Source of the DNA: Mucilaginibacter pallidiroseus
GTDB lineage: Bacteria; Bacteroidota; Bacteroidia; Sphingobacteriales; Sphingobacteriaceae
NCBI RefSeq assembly: GCF_007846085.1
Contig: NZ_VOEJ01000009.1
Span: 124,001-188,000, forward strand
Length of the DNA stretch: 64,000 nt
Direction of reading: 5' to 3'
A program made the translations under genes and the position numbers. The stretch's first letter is position 1; each line of letters opens with the position of its first letter. Under the pieces are notes generated by a model. That model worked only from the letters and a program-made list of their open reading frames with translations, searched no databases and had not been told where the DNA came from. Of the stretch, positions 8,968 through 17,239 are shown piece by piece.

Positions 8968-9537
8968 TTACTTACCCGGCATCAATACACCGTTAATGCC
9001 GTTTACTATGCCGTTCGCGCCTATGAGGTCAAATAAGGTGACCTGTGCAGTGCTGCCCGAGGCATTAGTAAGCTGTAGCTTGCTGCCCGCTAATGACAGC
9101 GTCAACGGCTGCCCATCAATAGTGGTTAGTGTTGCTTTTCCTTTGCCCGCGTTAAGTGCTTTAATAATATCGGCTTTGCCGTATTTGCCTGTCACCACAT
9201 GGCCCTTAAGCACTGTTGCCAGTTTAGCCGGATCTTTTAACAATGCATCAAGCGTACCCGCAGGCAGGTTGCTGAAAGTAGCATTGTTTGGTGCGAATAT
9301 GGTATATGGCCCGCCGGTTTTTAAAGTTGAATCGAGCTTGGCAGTTTTAACTGCTGCAAGCGCTGTGCTATAGTCCGGGTTGCTGGCCAACGCGCCAACA
9401 ACATCGCTTGCGCCTTCGGTTGTTGTGGTAGTAGCCGGTGCTGCAGTTTTTGTAGTATCAGTAGTTTGAGCAAATACATGGCTTGCTGTAAACGTGGTGA
9501 ACGCTAATGCTGCAGCCAAAAAAATGGATCTTTTCAT
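8968..9537 (-). CDS. Secreted fasciclin (FAS1) domain protein
   Basis: A 189-residue protein with a cleavable signal peptide (MKRSIFLAAALAFTTFTASH, cleavage likely after HVFA), a Thr-rich linker and one FAS1 domain (about residues 45-187). Diagnostic segments are the H1 box YTIFAPNNATFSNLPAG and the later YGKADIIKALN and TLSLAGSKLQLTN blocks. FAS1 domains act in adhesion or matrix interactions. The protein is probably periplasmic or surface-exposed. It is a single-gene unit: a GGAGAG ribosome site precedes the ATG and a terminator follows. Confidence 0.9.
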   Translation of the reverse strand: MKRSIFLAAALAFTTFTASHVFAQTTDTTKTAAPATTTTTEGASDVVGALASNPDYSTALAAVKTAKLDSTLKTGGPYTIFAPNNATFSNLPAGTLDALLKDPAKLATVLKGHVVTGKYGKADIIKALNAGKGKATLTTIDGQPLTLSLAGSKLQLTNASGSTAQVTLFDLIGANGIVNGINGVLMPGK

Positions 9538-9802
9538 GTTTCTCTCCTGTTTTTCTATTTATTAATTTTAGTTAATGAGTAGATGTTTCCAGCGATATAA
9601 ATGATTTAGTTTCACAATTTACAACTTTACTTAAACGGAAAATGTTTCCAAAAAATATTACAAGCAGTAACTATAGATTAAAATTAGGTGTGATTAAAAG
9701 TAGTATATGGCAACATTATCAGCATTTTAGCTTACACCATTTTTAAAAGAAAAAAAACAGAATGCAGATATGGAAAACATGCAATCACTGCATCTTAAGA
9801 GA

Positions 9803-10783
9803 ATGAAATCATTTTTAACCTGCATTTTGCTGATAACAAGTTTTTTGGCAATCGGGCAAACGAAAACAATCAGTGGTATTGCGATGGATACAACCTATGG
9901 GCGTATGAAAGTTAGGATAGTAAAAAATGACACCCTGGAAAAATTCTCGAAGGCTTTGTCATCGTCAATAGAACAAGCAGATACTATCCCACTGAATATC
10001 TTGAAACAGAAAATAGAAGTTTACAAATCGATACTGGATGATAAAGCATATCACACACTGACTGATTCAACGGGGAAATTCTCAATCGAGGCAAATATTA
10101 ACGATTCGCTTACCTTTTCTTCGTTCAATCATAATCCTGCAAAGTACTCAGTTAAAGATCTTTTAAAAATGTCCAATATCTACATACGGCTTAAACCAAT
10201 ACCCTGCGAGCCGTATGTTCGCTGTAAGGATACTATTCCTAAAAACACTTATGCCTTTGTAGCCGAAAAGATTGAGGTAAAGCGTTTGAATAGGAATTAC
10301 TGTGGAATCATGGTAATGTTTAATGGAGAATATAGCGCAAAGTATCGAATCGTCAAGAACATATATGGTAATTTTAAAAGCGACACCATCAATTTTACCG
10401 CTTATGATCATTACGGAAAACCGGCGTTTTCGAGGCACCGGTATGTGTTGTTATTCGTATCGCAGTATTGCAACAAACTGATACATAATCAATACCAATA
10501 TTTCGAAGTGTATCCAACTGCCGACGGGCGCTGGGCTACCCCGGGTGATCCATATCGTTATGACAGCTATGTTAAGGAAAAAAGCATAAAGGCCCAGCCG
10601 GTTATGTTTGAGAACAAACTCCTATTTAGTATCAAAAAGGCACGGAAAAATTATTTAAGCAACTATGAGAAGCCCTACTATCAAATAATACACGGCGAAG
10701 CACGGCCCTTACTTGGCACCTATGCAGAAGATCTTTTTAAGATTAAGAAGCAAGGCGCCCTAAAGCGCCTTAATTTGAAATAA
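9803..10783 (+). CDS. Secreted hypothetical protein with carboxypeptidase-regulatory-like N-terminus
   Basis: The ATG at 9803 is preferred because it follows AAGAGA and opens a clean signal peptide (MKSFLTCILLITSFLAIGQ); an in-frame ATG at 9770 would add 11 polar residues. The 326-residue product continues with TKTISGIAMDTTYGRMKVRI, similar in style to Bacteroidota carboxypeptidase-like regulatory beta domains. The C-terminal half is basic and Tyr-rich with no recognised motif. It stands alone between divergent or unrelated genes. Function unknown. A GGCGC-CCTAAA-GCGCC hairpin overlaps the last codons and may help end transcription. Confidence 0.6.
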   Translation: MKSFLTCILLITSFLAIGQTKTISGIAMDTTYGRMKVRIVKNDTLEKFSKALSSSIEQADTIPLNILKQKIEVYKSILDDKAYHTLTDSTGKFSIEANINDSLTFSSFNHNPAKYSVKDLLKMSNIYIRLKPIPCEPYVRCKDTIPKNTYAFVAEKIEVKRLNRNYCGIMVMFNGEYSAKYRIVKNIYGNFKSDTINFTAYDHYGKPAFSRHRYVLLFVSQYCNKLIHNQYQYFEVYPTADGRWATPGDPYRYDSYVKEKSIKAQPVMFENKLLFSIKKARKNYLSNYEKPYYQIIHGEARPLLGTYAEDLFKIKKQGALKRLNLK

Positions 10784-10796
10784 TGGTAATTATTTG

Positions 10797-10937
10797 TTAG
10801 CGGGTAAACAGCGCTATGCCGCGGTTTTCTTGCGCGCGCTCGTTAGTTACTTTAGTACCTTTCTTTTTAAGGAAAAACACAGCTACCGACATAAAACAAA
10901 CCATTATTACCAAAATACTGTAGGGGCGTAATTTCAT
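10797..10937 (-). CDS. Small single-pass membrane protein (46 aa)
   Basis: This reading frame encodes 46 residues: a short basic N-terminus (MKLRPYS), one membrane helix (ILVIMVCFMSVAVFFL), then a Lys/Arg-rich tail (KKKGTKVTNERAQENRGI). Orientation by the positive-inside rule is ambiguous. It is convergent with the preceding gene and only 13 bp from it. The membrane-helix-plus-basic-tail pattern makes it a plausible gene, but there is no homology evidence. Confidence 0.5.
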   Translation of the reverse strand: MKLRPYSILVIMVCFMSVAVFFLKKKGTKVTNERAQENRGIALFTR

Positions 10938-11069
10938 AATATTTAAATTTAAAAAGGTTATAAATCAAATATAATACTCGTCTGTCAAATTCACGCTTGT
11001 TCAAGGTGTATTTTTGCAAATTCTAATAGTATTTTAATTTAGCCAATCACCGTTACAAAACCTTACCTA

Positions 11070-11678
11070 ATGAAACTTGTCCGAGTGTTAATTGCCCTGT
11101 TTTTAGCCGGTTTAGTTATCTCCGGCATCCACCCGCACGATTACTTTACCTGGATACTGGAAGTGTTTCCTGCCATATTGGGATTTGCCGTTTTATTAGT
11201 CACCTACAACCGTTTCACTTTTACAAAACTTACCTACTGCTTTATACTTTTTCATTGCTATGTACTTTTCATAGGCGGCCACTACACCTACGCCGAAGTA
11301 CCTGCCTTTAACTGGCTGCGCGATGCTTTGCACCAAAGCCGCAACAATTATGACAAGGTTGGGCATTTTACCCAAGGCTTTGTACCTGCCATGATAACTC
11401 GCGAACTATTGATACGGCTGCAGGTTGTCAGCAAAAGACCATGGTTGGCCTTCCTTACCGTTTGTGTGTGCGTAACCATCAGCGCGTTATACGAGTTTTT
11501 AGAATGGCTGGTATCTATCCTGTCCGGCGCATCGGGCGATTCTTTTTTAGGAACCCAGGGATATGTTTGGGATACTCAGTCGGACATGCTGTACGCCATG
11601 ATTGGTGCCATAACAATGGTTACTTTATTTGCCCGTATGCAGGATAAAGCAATTGCAGGCATGGTTAAGAGCCGATAG
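11070..11678 (+). CDS. DUF2238 (YjdF-like) integral membrane protein
   Basis: A 202-residue protein with about six predicted membrane helices. It carries motifs of the DUF2238/YjdF family: HYTYAEVPAFNWLRD near the middle, NYDKVGHFTQGFVPA, YEFLEWLVSILSG, and WDTQSDMLYAMIGA near the end. The conserved His, Asp and Glu residues in these blocks are characteristic, but the family has no established biochemical activity. It appears monocistronic. Confidence 0.85.
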   Translation: MKLVRVLIALFLAGLVISGIHPHDYFTWILEVFPAILGFAVLLVTYNRFTFTKLTYCFILFHCYVLFIGGHYTYAEVPAFNWLRDALHQSRNNYDKVGHFTQGFVPAMITRELLIRLQVVSKRPWLAFLTVCVCVTISALYEFLEWLVSILSGASGDSFLGTQGYVWDTQSDMLYAMIGAITMVTLFARMQDKAIAGMVKSR

Positions 11679-11805
11679 TAACCTACTGTCCCAAGTCGCC
11701 TTTACCCCTCGTTAGTGTAAAAAATACACGCAACTTTACTTTGCTATGACAAGGCCGCATTTATTGATGCAACTTTTGTCATAACCATATCAGAATAGTA
11801 AATTT

Positions 11806-11839
11806 AGTTGACTAATATCGTCAACTCGGTTTACATTTG
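11806..11839 (+). promoter_or_regulatory. Candidate promoter with MarR-type palindrome
   Basis: AGTTGAC-N7-GTCAACT (11806-11826) is a perfect 7-bp-arm palindrome of the type bound by MarR-family repressors. It overlaps the -33 region (TTG at 11808-11810) of a Bacteroidota-style promoter whose -7 box TACATTTG lies at 11832-11839. The transcript would carry the small gene at 11860, the DUF5686 gene and then a MarR gene, which suggests autoregulation. A single AGTTGAC half site recurs at 14801, just before the MarR gene. Confidence 0.55.
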
Positions 11840-11859
11840 TAGTGTTATAATTACACAAC

Positions 11860-12195
11860 ATGGAACTGCAACACTTATCAGATAAAATTACACCAACCGT
11901 TGAGACAATGGCTGCTGCTGATAATATCTCACATCTACCAAATTCAAATACGAGCACCACGCACAAAAACGGAACTAAGCCCCAAATGCTGCAAACCGTT
12001 ATTGATGTTTTGGGCGAAGGCCTTAAACAAAACTTTTTGGGTGCCGATATCAACATGGAGTTTTTAACGCTTAGCATCCGCAGCTATGCCAGCACTACTT
12101 TAAAAGCAGTACAACAGGCCGCCAAGCCGCTATCAGGCAAATTCCATATCAATCATAACAACCGTCATCAACAACTAAACCAATCGCCCTGCTAA
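11860..12195 (+). CDS. Small hypothetical protein, first gene of DUF5686-MarR unit
   Basis: A 111-residue polar protein with no signal peptide or recognised domain. The N-terminal half is low-complexity, rich in Thr/Ser/Asn. The second half has an amphipathic helix-like region (QMLQTVIDVLGEGLKQNFLG) and a His/Asn/Gln-rich tail. It ends 12 bp before the DUF5686 gene and starts 20 bp after the promoter-like box, so co-transcription is likely. Function unknown. Confidence 0.5.
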   Translation: MELQHLSDKITPTVETMAAADNISHLPNSNTSTTHKNGTKPQMLQTVIDVLGEGLKQNFLGADINMEFLTLSIRSYASTTLKAVQQAAKPLSGKFHINHNNRHQQLNQSPC

Positions 12196-12207
12196 TTTTT
12201 CACATCG

Positions 12208-14784
12208 ATGAAAACTCATTACCAAACATTCTTAAAAAAGAGCTTTTTAACCCTCGTTTTACTTTCTATAACCCTTGTTGCCGCTTTTGCACAAACCACT
12301 ATTAAAGGTGTAGTAACCGATGCCAAGCGTAAAGATGCCATGCCTTATGTTACCGTACAATTTAACGGCACAAGCCAAGGCGTTAGCACCAACATGCAAG
12401 GACAGTATACGCTTACCAACACCGGCAATAACAAACAGATCAAAGTTTCGTTCATTGGATACCGCACCGTTGTAAAAGATATCGACCCAACTAAAGACCA
12501 GGTTATAAACATTGCCTTGGTTGAAGAGAATCACGCCCTTAGCGAGGTTGTTGTGCGATCGGCCAAGAAGAAAAAGTACAGTAATAAAAACAACCCTGCT
12601 GTTGAACTGATACGCCAGGTTATTGCCCATAAAAAACAAAATCAGCTCGAAAACTACAGTTATGCCGAGTACAACCAGTACGAGCGTATGAACTTTGCTT
12701 TAAGTAACCTGAGCGATAAATTTAAAAACAAACGTATTTTTAAAAATTACCAGTTCCTGTTCCGCGAGCAGGATTCTACCGCTATTGGTGGTAAAACCTT
12801 ACTGCCTTTATACCTGGAGGAAAAGCTATCAAACAATTATTATCGCCAAAACCCCTACGCCAAAAAGCAGATAATTGAAGCTAACAAACAAGTTAAATAC
12901 GATGAAAATTTTGTTGATAACCAGGGCCTTACAGCGTATTTCAACCGCATGTACCAAGATATCAACATTTATGATAATAACGTATCGCTGCTTAGTAATC
13001 AGTTACTCAGCCCAATATCAAATAGCTCGCCAGATTTTTATAAGTTTTTTATCACAGATACGCTTAAGGATCAGTCGCCACAGCTTATTGAGTTAAGCTT
13101 TACGCCACGTAATACCAATAACTTATTGTTTGAGGGTAAGATATACGTTACCATGGATGGTAATTATGCGGTACAAAACGCATTATTGACTGTGAACAAG
13201 AACATCAACCTTAACTTTGTAAGGCAGATGCAGGCAAATCTTTCTTTCGAGAAAAACGCCGATGGACGCTATCACCTAAGCCAAAGTGATTTGAAAATTG
13301 AGTTTGGTATCAACAAAAATAAAGGCGGCGGTATATTTGGAGAGCGACTGGTAACCATTACCAATTTCCAGATCAATAAACCGCGCGATAACAAAACTTA
13401 TGCAGGCCCTTCGCAAGTTATCGCCGAGAATGCCGATAGTAAAGACGATACGTACTGGACCATGAGCCGCCCCGATACATTGGATAAAGCATCAGCAGAT
13501 GTGTACAAAAATATTGATAGCCTGCAAACCATACCATCGTTTAAACGCACCATGGATATTGCAACCCTTGTGCTGGCCGGTTATAAAAACTTTGGCTGGT
13601 TTGAAATGGGCCCTGCAAATACGTTTTACAGCTTTAACCCGGTTGAAGGTTTCCGCCCGCGTATTGGTGGCCGTACCACTCCGCAACTAAGCAAACGCTA
13701 CTACTTTGAAACTTACGGTGCATATGGTACCCGCGACCAAAAATTTAAATATTTTTTAAGCAGCACCTATTCGCTCAACAATAAATCTATTTACTCTTTC
13801 CCGCAAGAGTATGTGAGGGCAAGTTTCCAGCACGATACCAAAATACCGGGCCAGGAATTACAGTTTGTGCAGGAAAGCAACTTCCTGTTATCATTTAAAC
13901 GTGGTAATAATGATACCTGGTTGTATAATGATATCTTCAGGTTGGATTACGTTCACGAATATTTAAACCATTTCTCATACCAGGTAGGTTTAAAAAAATG
14001 GAACCAAAGCGCAGCGGGCAGCCTGCAGTTCCAAAACCTGTTGCCAAACGGCCAGCTTAATAATGTGAACCTTATTCACACTACCGAACTATCGGGCCAG
14101 TTGCGCTACGCACCTCACGAGAAATTTTACCAGGGTAAACTTTACCGCACACCAATACCTGACAAATACCCAATTTTTACGTTGAGCTACAACATGGGTA
14201 TTAAAGACTTTTTGGGTGGCGATTACAACTATCAAAATATCACGGCCAACATAACCAAGCGCTTTTACCTTTCGCAATTGGGCTTTACAGATGTAAGTAC
14301 CGAGGGTGGCTACCTTTTTGGTAAAGTGCCGTTCCCGCTGTTGGATATTCACCATGCCAACCAAACATATGCTTTCCAGCTGTACTCATATAACCTCATG
14401 AACTTTCAGGAGTTTGTGAGCGACCATTATGCCAGCATCATGGTTGACCATAACTTTAACGGCTTTATATTTAACCGCATACCGTTGTTAAAAAAATTGA
14501 AGCTACGCGAGATAATTGACGTAAAAGCACTTTGGGGTGGTGTACGCAGCGAAAACAATCCGAATAACGACCCTAACCTGCTGCGCTTCCCGGGTACAAA
14601 CGGATTGGCCAATAACGGTACCGCAACTTATGCACTTGGCTCGAAACCTTATGTAGAGGGCAGCGTGGGCGTTGGTAATATATTCAAACTTCTGCGGGTA
14701 GACTTTGTTAAACGTTTTACATATCTTGAAAACGCCGGTGCCCCCGAATATGGTGTTAGAGTATTTGTTAAGTTCGACTTTTAA
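12208..14784 (+). CDS. DUF5686/carboxypeptidase-like regulatory domain outer membrane protein
   Basis: An 858-residue protein with a signal peptide (ending AAFAQ), a carboxypeptidase-regulatory-like beta domain (about 27-115: TIKGVVTDAKRKDAMPYVTV and VKVSFIGYR-type text), then a long DUF5686 region ending in what looks like an outer-membrane beta barrel. The last residues (YGVRVFVKFDF) have the aromatic C-terminus typical of BAM-inserted barrels. Such proteins are common in Bacteroidota but their substrate is unknown. It shares a transcription unit with a MarR regulator, hinting at control by a small ligand. Confidence 0.85.
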   Translation: MKTHYQTFLKKSFLTLVLLSITLVAAFAQTTIKGVVTDAKRKDAMPYVTVQFNGTSQGVSTNMQGQYTLTNTGNNKQIKVSFIGYRTVVKDIDPTKDQVINIALVEENHALSEVVVRSAKKKKYSNKNNPAVELIRQVIAHKKQNQLENYSYAEYNQYERMNFALSNLSDKFKNKRIFKNYQFLFREQDSTAIGGKTLLPLYLEEKLSNNYYRQNPYAKKQIIEANKQVKYDENFVDNQGLTAYFNRMYQDINIYDNNVSLLSNQLLSPISNSSPDFYKFFITDTLKDQSPQLIELSFTPRNTNNLLFEGKIYVTMDGNYAVQNALLTVNKNINLNFVRQMQANLSFEKNADGRYHLSQSDLKIEFGINKNKGGGIFGERLVTITNFQINKPRDNKTYAGPSQVIAENADSKDDTYWTMSRPDTLDKASADVYKNIDSLQTIPSFKRTMDIATLVLAGYKNFGWFEMGPANTFYSFNPVEGFRPRIGGRTTPQLSKRYYFETYGAYGTRDQKFKYFLSSTYSLNNKSIYSFPQEYVRASFQHDTKIPGQELQFVQESNFLLSFKRGNNDTWLYNDIFRLDYVHEYLNHFSYQVGLKKWNQSAAGSLQFQNLLPNGQLNNVNLIHTTELSGQLRYAPHEKFYQGKLYRTPIPDKYPIFTLSYNMGIKDFLGGDYNYQNITANITKRFYLSQLGFTDVSTEGGYLFGKVPFPLLDIHHANQTYAFQLYSYNLMNFQEFVSDHYASIMVDHNFNGFIFNRIPLLKKLKLREIIDVKALWGGVRSENNPNNDPNLLRFPGTNGLANNGTATYALGSKPYVEGSVGVGNIFKLLRVDFVKRFTYLENAGAPEYGVRVFVKFDF

Positions 14785-14840
14785 TTACATTCATAAACCA
14801 AGTTGACCGGAATAGTGTTATATAGTTGAAAGAGGAAATC

Positions 14841-15308
14841 ATGGCGCAACACAGTTTACTTACCGAGGACACCAAAAGGGTTGCCCCTAAGCTTATTTAC
14901 CTGCTTAAGCGCCTTATTGACGAGTGGGGAGGCAAAAAGCTTTGCCGTATTAATCAGCCGGGTTTTAACAGTGCGCATATGCCCCTGTTTATGAGTATCG
15001 GTACAACAGGCATATCAAACAATGAGCTTGCCGCCAAACTGAGCATAACAAAGCAGGCCGCCAGCAAGATTGTAAAGGAGCTTGAAGCCATAAATATGGT
15101 TAAAAGCGAAAAAAGCCCCGATGATGCACGTGTTGTGATGCTGCGCTTTACACCAGAGGGCGAAAAGTTTTATTTTAATCTGAAGAGCCAGGTAAGCCAG
15201 CTGGAAGTATTGTATAAGAAGGAAGTTGGCGCAAAAAACTACGAAATAGCAATTGACGTTATGGTAAAGTTGATTGAGTTTCATGAAGCACATAACTGTA
15301 CCGAATAA
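14841..15308 (+). CDS. MarR-family transcriptional regulator
   Basis: A 155-residue winged-helix regulator. The ATG at 14841 follows AGAGGA by 4 bp; an upstream TTG at 14826 is less likely. The recognition region is GISNNELAAKLSITKQAASK, followed by KIVKELEAINMVKSEKS and the wing (PDDARVVMLRFTPEGE), in MarR order. MarR proteins bind palindromes as dimers and release on binding small phenolic or oxidising ligands. It lies 56 bp after the DUF5686 gene. The palindrome at 11806-11826 is its most likely target, which is an inference. Confidence 0.9.
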   Translation: MAQHSLLTEDTKRVAPKLIYLLKRLIDEWGGKKLCRINQPGFNSAHMPLFMSIGTTGISNNELAAKLSITKQAASKIVKELEAINMVKSEKSPDDARVVMLRFTPEGEKFYFNLKSQVSQLEVLYKKEVGAKNYEIAIDVMVKLIEFHEAHNCTE

Positions 15309-15332
15309 TATTTTTAATCACATAATACTTAA

Positions 15333-15364
15333 ACGGCCTGCAATAATATGCGGGCCGTTTTGCT
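15333..15364 (+). terminator. Terminator after the MarR gene
   Basis: The stem ACGGCCTGCA/TGCGGGCCGT is followed by TTTTGCTTT, 24 bp past the MarR stop codon. Confidence 0.85.
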
Positions 15365-15443
15365 TTATAATGATTTGGAAGGGCAAGTATTTATTTAAAA
15401 TATATTACCATAATAATATATTTGTGCACCCCCCTACTAAAAT

Positions 15444-15968
15444 ATGAGTAAAAAGCTTTTAACGCTTGTTTATTGGCTTGCTGTTTTTTGCATCTTTCAA
15501 TCAACGCAATCCATTGCCCGCCAAAACGTTGCTCACAAGACCAACGTACTCCAATCAAGTGCTTCTTTTGAACTTATTAAGAACTTATTAGAAAATGATC
15601 AAGGTCATATTTGCCATAAGTACAATACTTTTTTTAAATCGGTAAGAATTGGCGTCGACATCATCAGTACTTACAGCCAACTAAACATACTTTCTAAAGA
15701 CCGTAGCCCCAAATCTCAGCTTAAGGGAACATCACTGATAGACCTATATGGAGATGTGACCAATAACCCTTTAAGGTTGACACGACATTGCAGGTTTGCA
15801 TTCACCTATCAATTTTTGAGTAGTCCTTGCTTTTTGAAGCTTACCCAGCAACTCTCTTTTGGCTTATTTACAATTCCAAATATTCGTATCCCTGTTAACG
15901 GAGTTGATAACGCCGACAATAAGCATACATTCAACTCAAAGGTAATTCTGGCCCGCACTGCCGGCTAA
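15444..15968 (+). CDS. Hypothetical protein, possibly secreted; uncertain gene
   Basis: A 174-residue reading frame with a plausible signal peptide (MSKKLLTLVYWLAVFCIFQS, ending SIA). It sits downstream of a TATATTTG box (15417-15424) matching the Bacteroidota -7 consensus. The body lacks recognisable domains and has an unusual composition (several Cys, HCRFAFTYQF, FLSSPCFLKL), so it could be a degraded gene rather than a functional one. I cannot decide between these from sequence alone. Confidence 0.4.
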   Translation: MSKKLLTLVYWLAVFCIFQSTQSIARQNVAHKTNVLQSSASFELIKNLLENDQGHICHKYNTFFKSVRIGVDIISTYSQLNILSKDRSPKSQLKGTSLIDLYGDVTNNPLRLTRHCRFAFTYQFLSSPCFLKLTQQLSFGLFTIPNIRIPVNGVDNADNKHTFNSKVILARTAG

Positions 15969-16059
15969 TGAGTGGATAAATTTCAGCTGAAGTTAAAGCC
16001 GAAGCTGCCGTACGCTTTTCTGAACCAAACCCCTACCCGCTCAATTCTAAAATTGCCTT

Positions 16060-16842
16060 ATGCCGCTAATCACCAGGTTTATCTACCCTTTAAGTTTAAG
16101 GGCCAGGATAAGCTATAAACTATATCGCTTCTTTAACAATTTAAACGACAAGAACGTTCGCCTGCAGTTTGCCAATCATATTAAGCTTGATGTATCCAAG
16201 ACAGATTTTGGACACAAGTCTATCATATTCAACGGTTTTTACGAGCTTAAGCTAACACGCCAATTGGTTGAGCATGCAAAAAAAGGTGGCGTTATGGTTG
16301 ATGTGGGTGCAAACTATGGCTACTACACTTGCCTGTGGGCCGCCCAAAATCCAAACAATAAAGTAATAGCCTTTGAAGCTTCGCCGCCAAACGTTGCGCC
16401 GCTAATAAACAATATTACCAAGAACGGCCTTAATAGCCAGGTAACCGTTTTGCCAATGGCTGCAGGGAAAGAAAAAGGCGAAATGAAGTTTAGCCTTGGC
16501 GGCCATGCCGACCAAACAGGTTGGGGCGGTTTTACCATTATGGATGATGACGGGGCTGTTGTTGTGCCCGTAGATACGCTTGATGCTTACGCCGAAAAAT
16601 ATAATATGGATAAGATAGACTTGTTAAAAATAGATACCGAAGGTGCCGACACGTGGGTACTTTACGGTGCCGAGCGCCTGCTGCGCGAAAAACGCATAGC
16701 ACATATTTATTATGAGCATAACGTTAGCCGCATGCAGCTGTTAAATATAGGCGAGGACGATTCCATTAATTTTTTACATGATTGCGATTATACAGTGGTA
16801 CGTCAATCAGCAAATGATTATTATGCTTATCCTAATAAATAA
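16060..16842 (+). CDS. FkbM-family SAM-dependent methyltransferase
   Basis: The 260-residue protein contains SAM-binding motif I (VMVDVGANYGYYTCLWA, near residue 75), an acidic strand end (VIAFEASPPNV) and the FkbM signature KIDTEGADTWVLYGA (about 190). This family methylates hydroxyl groups on sugars or secondary metabolites. No glycan gene cluster surrounds it, so the substrate is unknown. It stands alone with a bidirectional terminator directly after. Confidence 0.88.
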   Translation: MPLITRFIYPLSLRARISYKLYRFFNNLNDKNVRLQFANHIKLDVSKTDFGHKSIIFNGFYELKLTRQLVEHAKKGGVMVDVGANYGYYTCLWAAQNPNNKVIAFEASPPNVAPLINNITKNGLNSQVTVLPMAAGKEKGEMKFSLGGHADQTGWGGFTIMDDDGAVVVPVDTLDAYAEKYNMDKIDLLKIDTEGADTWVLYGAERLLREKRIAHIYYEHNVSRMQLLNIGEDDSINFLHDCDYTVVRQSANDYYAYPNK

Positions 16843-16843
16843 C

Positions 16844-16875
16844 AAAGCCCCCTGCTGTTAAGCGTGGGGGCTTTT
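16844..16875. terminator. Bidirectional terminator
   Basis: AAAGCCCCC and GGGGGCTTT form a strong stem flanked by A and T runs, lying between two convergent genes. It probably ends both transcripts. Confidence 0.85.
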
Positions 16876-16892
16876 ACATATACAACTCCTAA

Positions 16893-17231
16893 CTAATCGT
16901 AAAATTCAGGCTCAATGGCAATGCCCATGAGATACTCAAGGTGCTTGTCAAAAAGTTTCTTCCACCAAAATTGGTACTCGCGGGGATACACTACCCTATC
17001 GGTGTAATCGCGTTTACATAAATTTTCAATCGCCAGTAACTTGTACATTACTTTGCGGGAATGATCTACAACCGCATGCGAGCGCTCGGTATAACCAAGC
17101 ATCGCATTAATCTCTCTGTTTGTTTTTCCTACCAAAATGTAGCGAAAAATGTCGATGTGAAGTGTTGAAAATCCCTTGGTTTTCAAATTCGGCCTGGTCG
17201 CCGGCACTGCTCCGTTAGCGTAATTTTTCAT
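16893..17231 (-). CDS. Small LuxR/GerE-like helix-turn-helix protein
   Basis: A 112-residue protein whose residues about 25-70 fit the GerE/LuxR DNA-binding pattern: IDIFRYILVGKTNREINAML, then GYTERSHAVVDHSRKVMYKL. It has no receiver or sensor domain. The C-terminus is aromatic (YQFWWKKLFDKHLEYLMG). It follows the OmpA-family gene by 8 bp in the same direction, at the end of the adhesin, PorP, OmpA series, so it could be a co-transcribed regulator of the surface genes. The DNA-binding call is by pattern, moderately sure. Confidence 0.6.
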   Translation of the reverse strand: MKNYANGAVPATRPNLKTKGFSTLHIDIFRYILVGKTNREINAMLGYTERSHAVVDHSRKVMYKLLAIENLCKRDYTDRVVYPREYQFWWKKLFDKHLEYLMGIAIEPEFYD

Positions 17232-17239
17232 AGTGTTGG

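Noticed and set aside
16893..17231. Treating the small LuxR-like protein as a full response regulator
   Set aside because: No receiver domain or phospho-acceptor Asp is present in its 112 residues.
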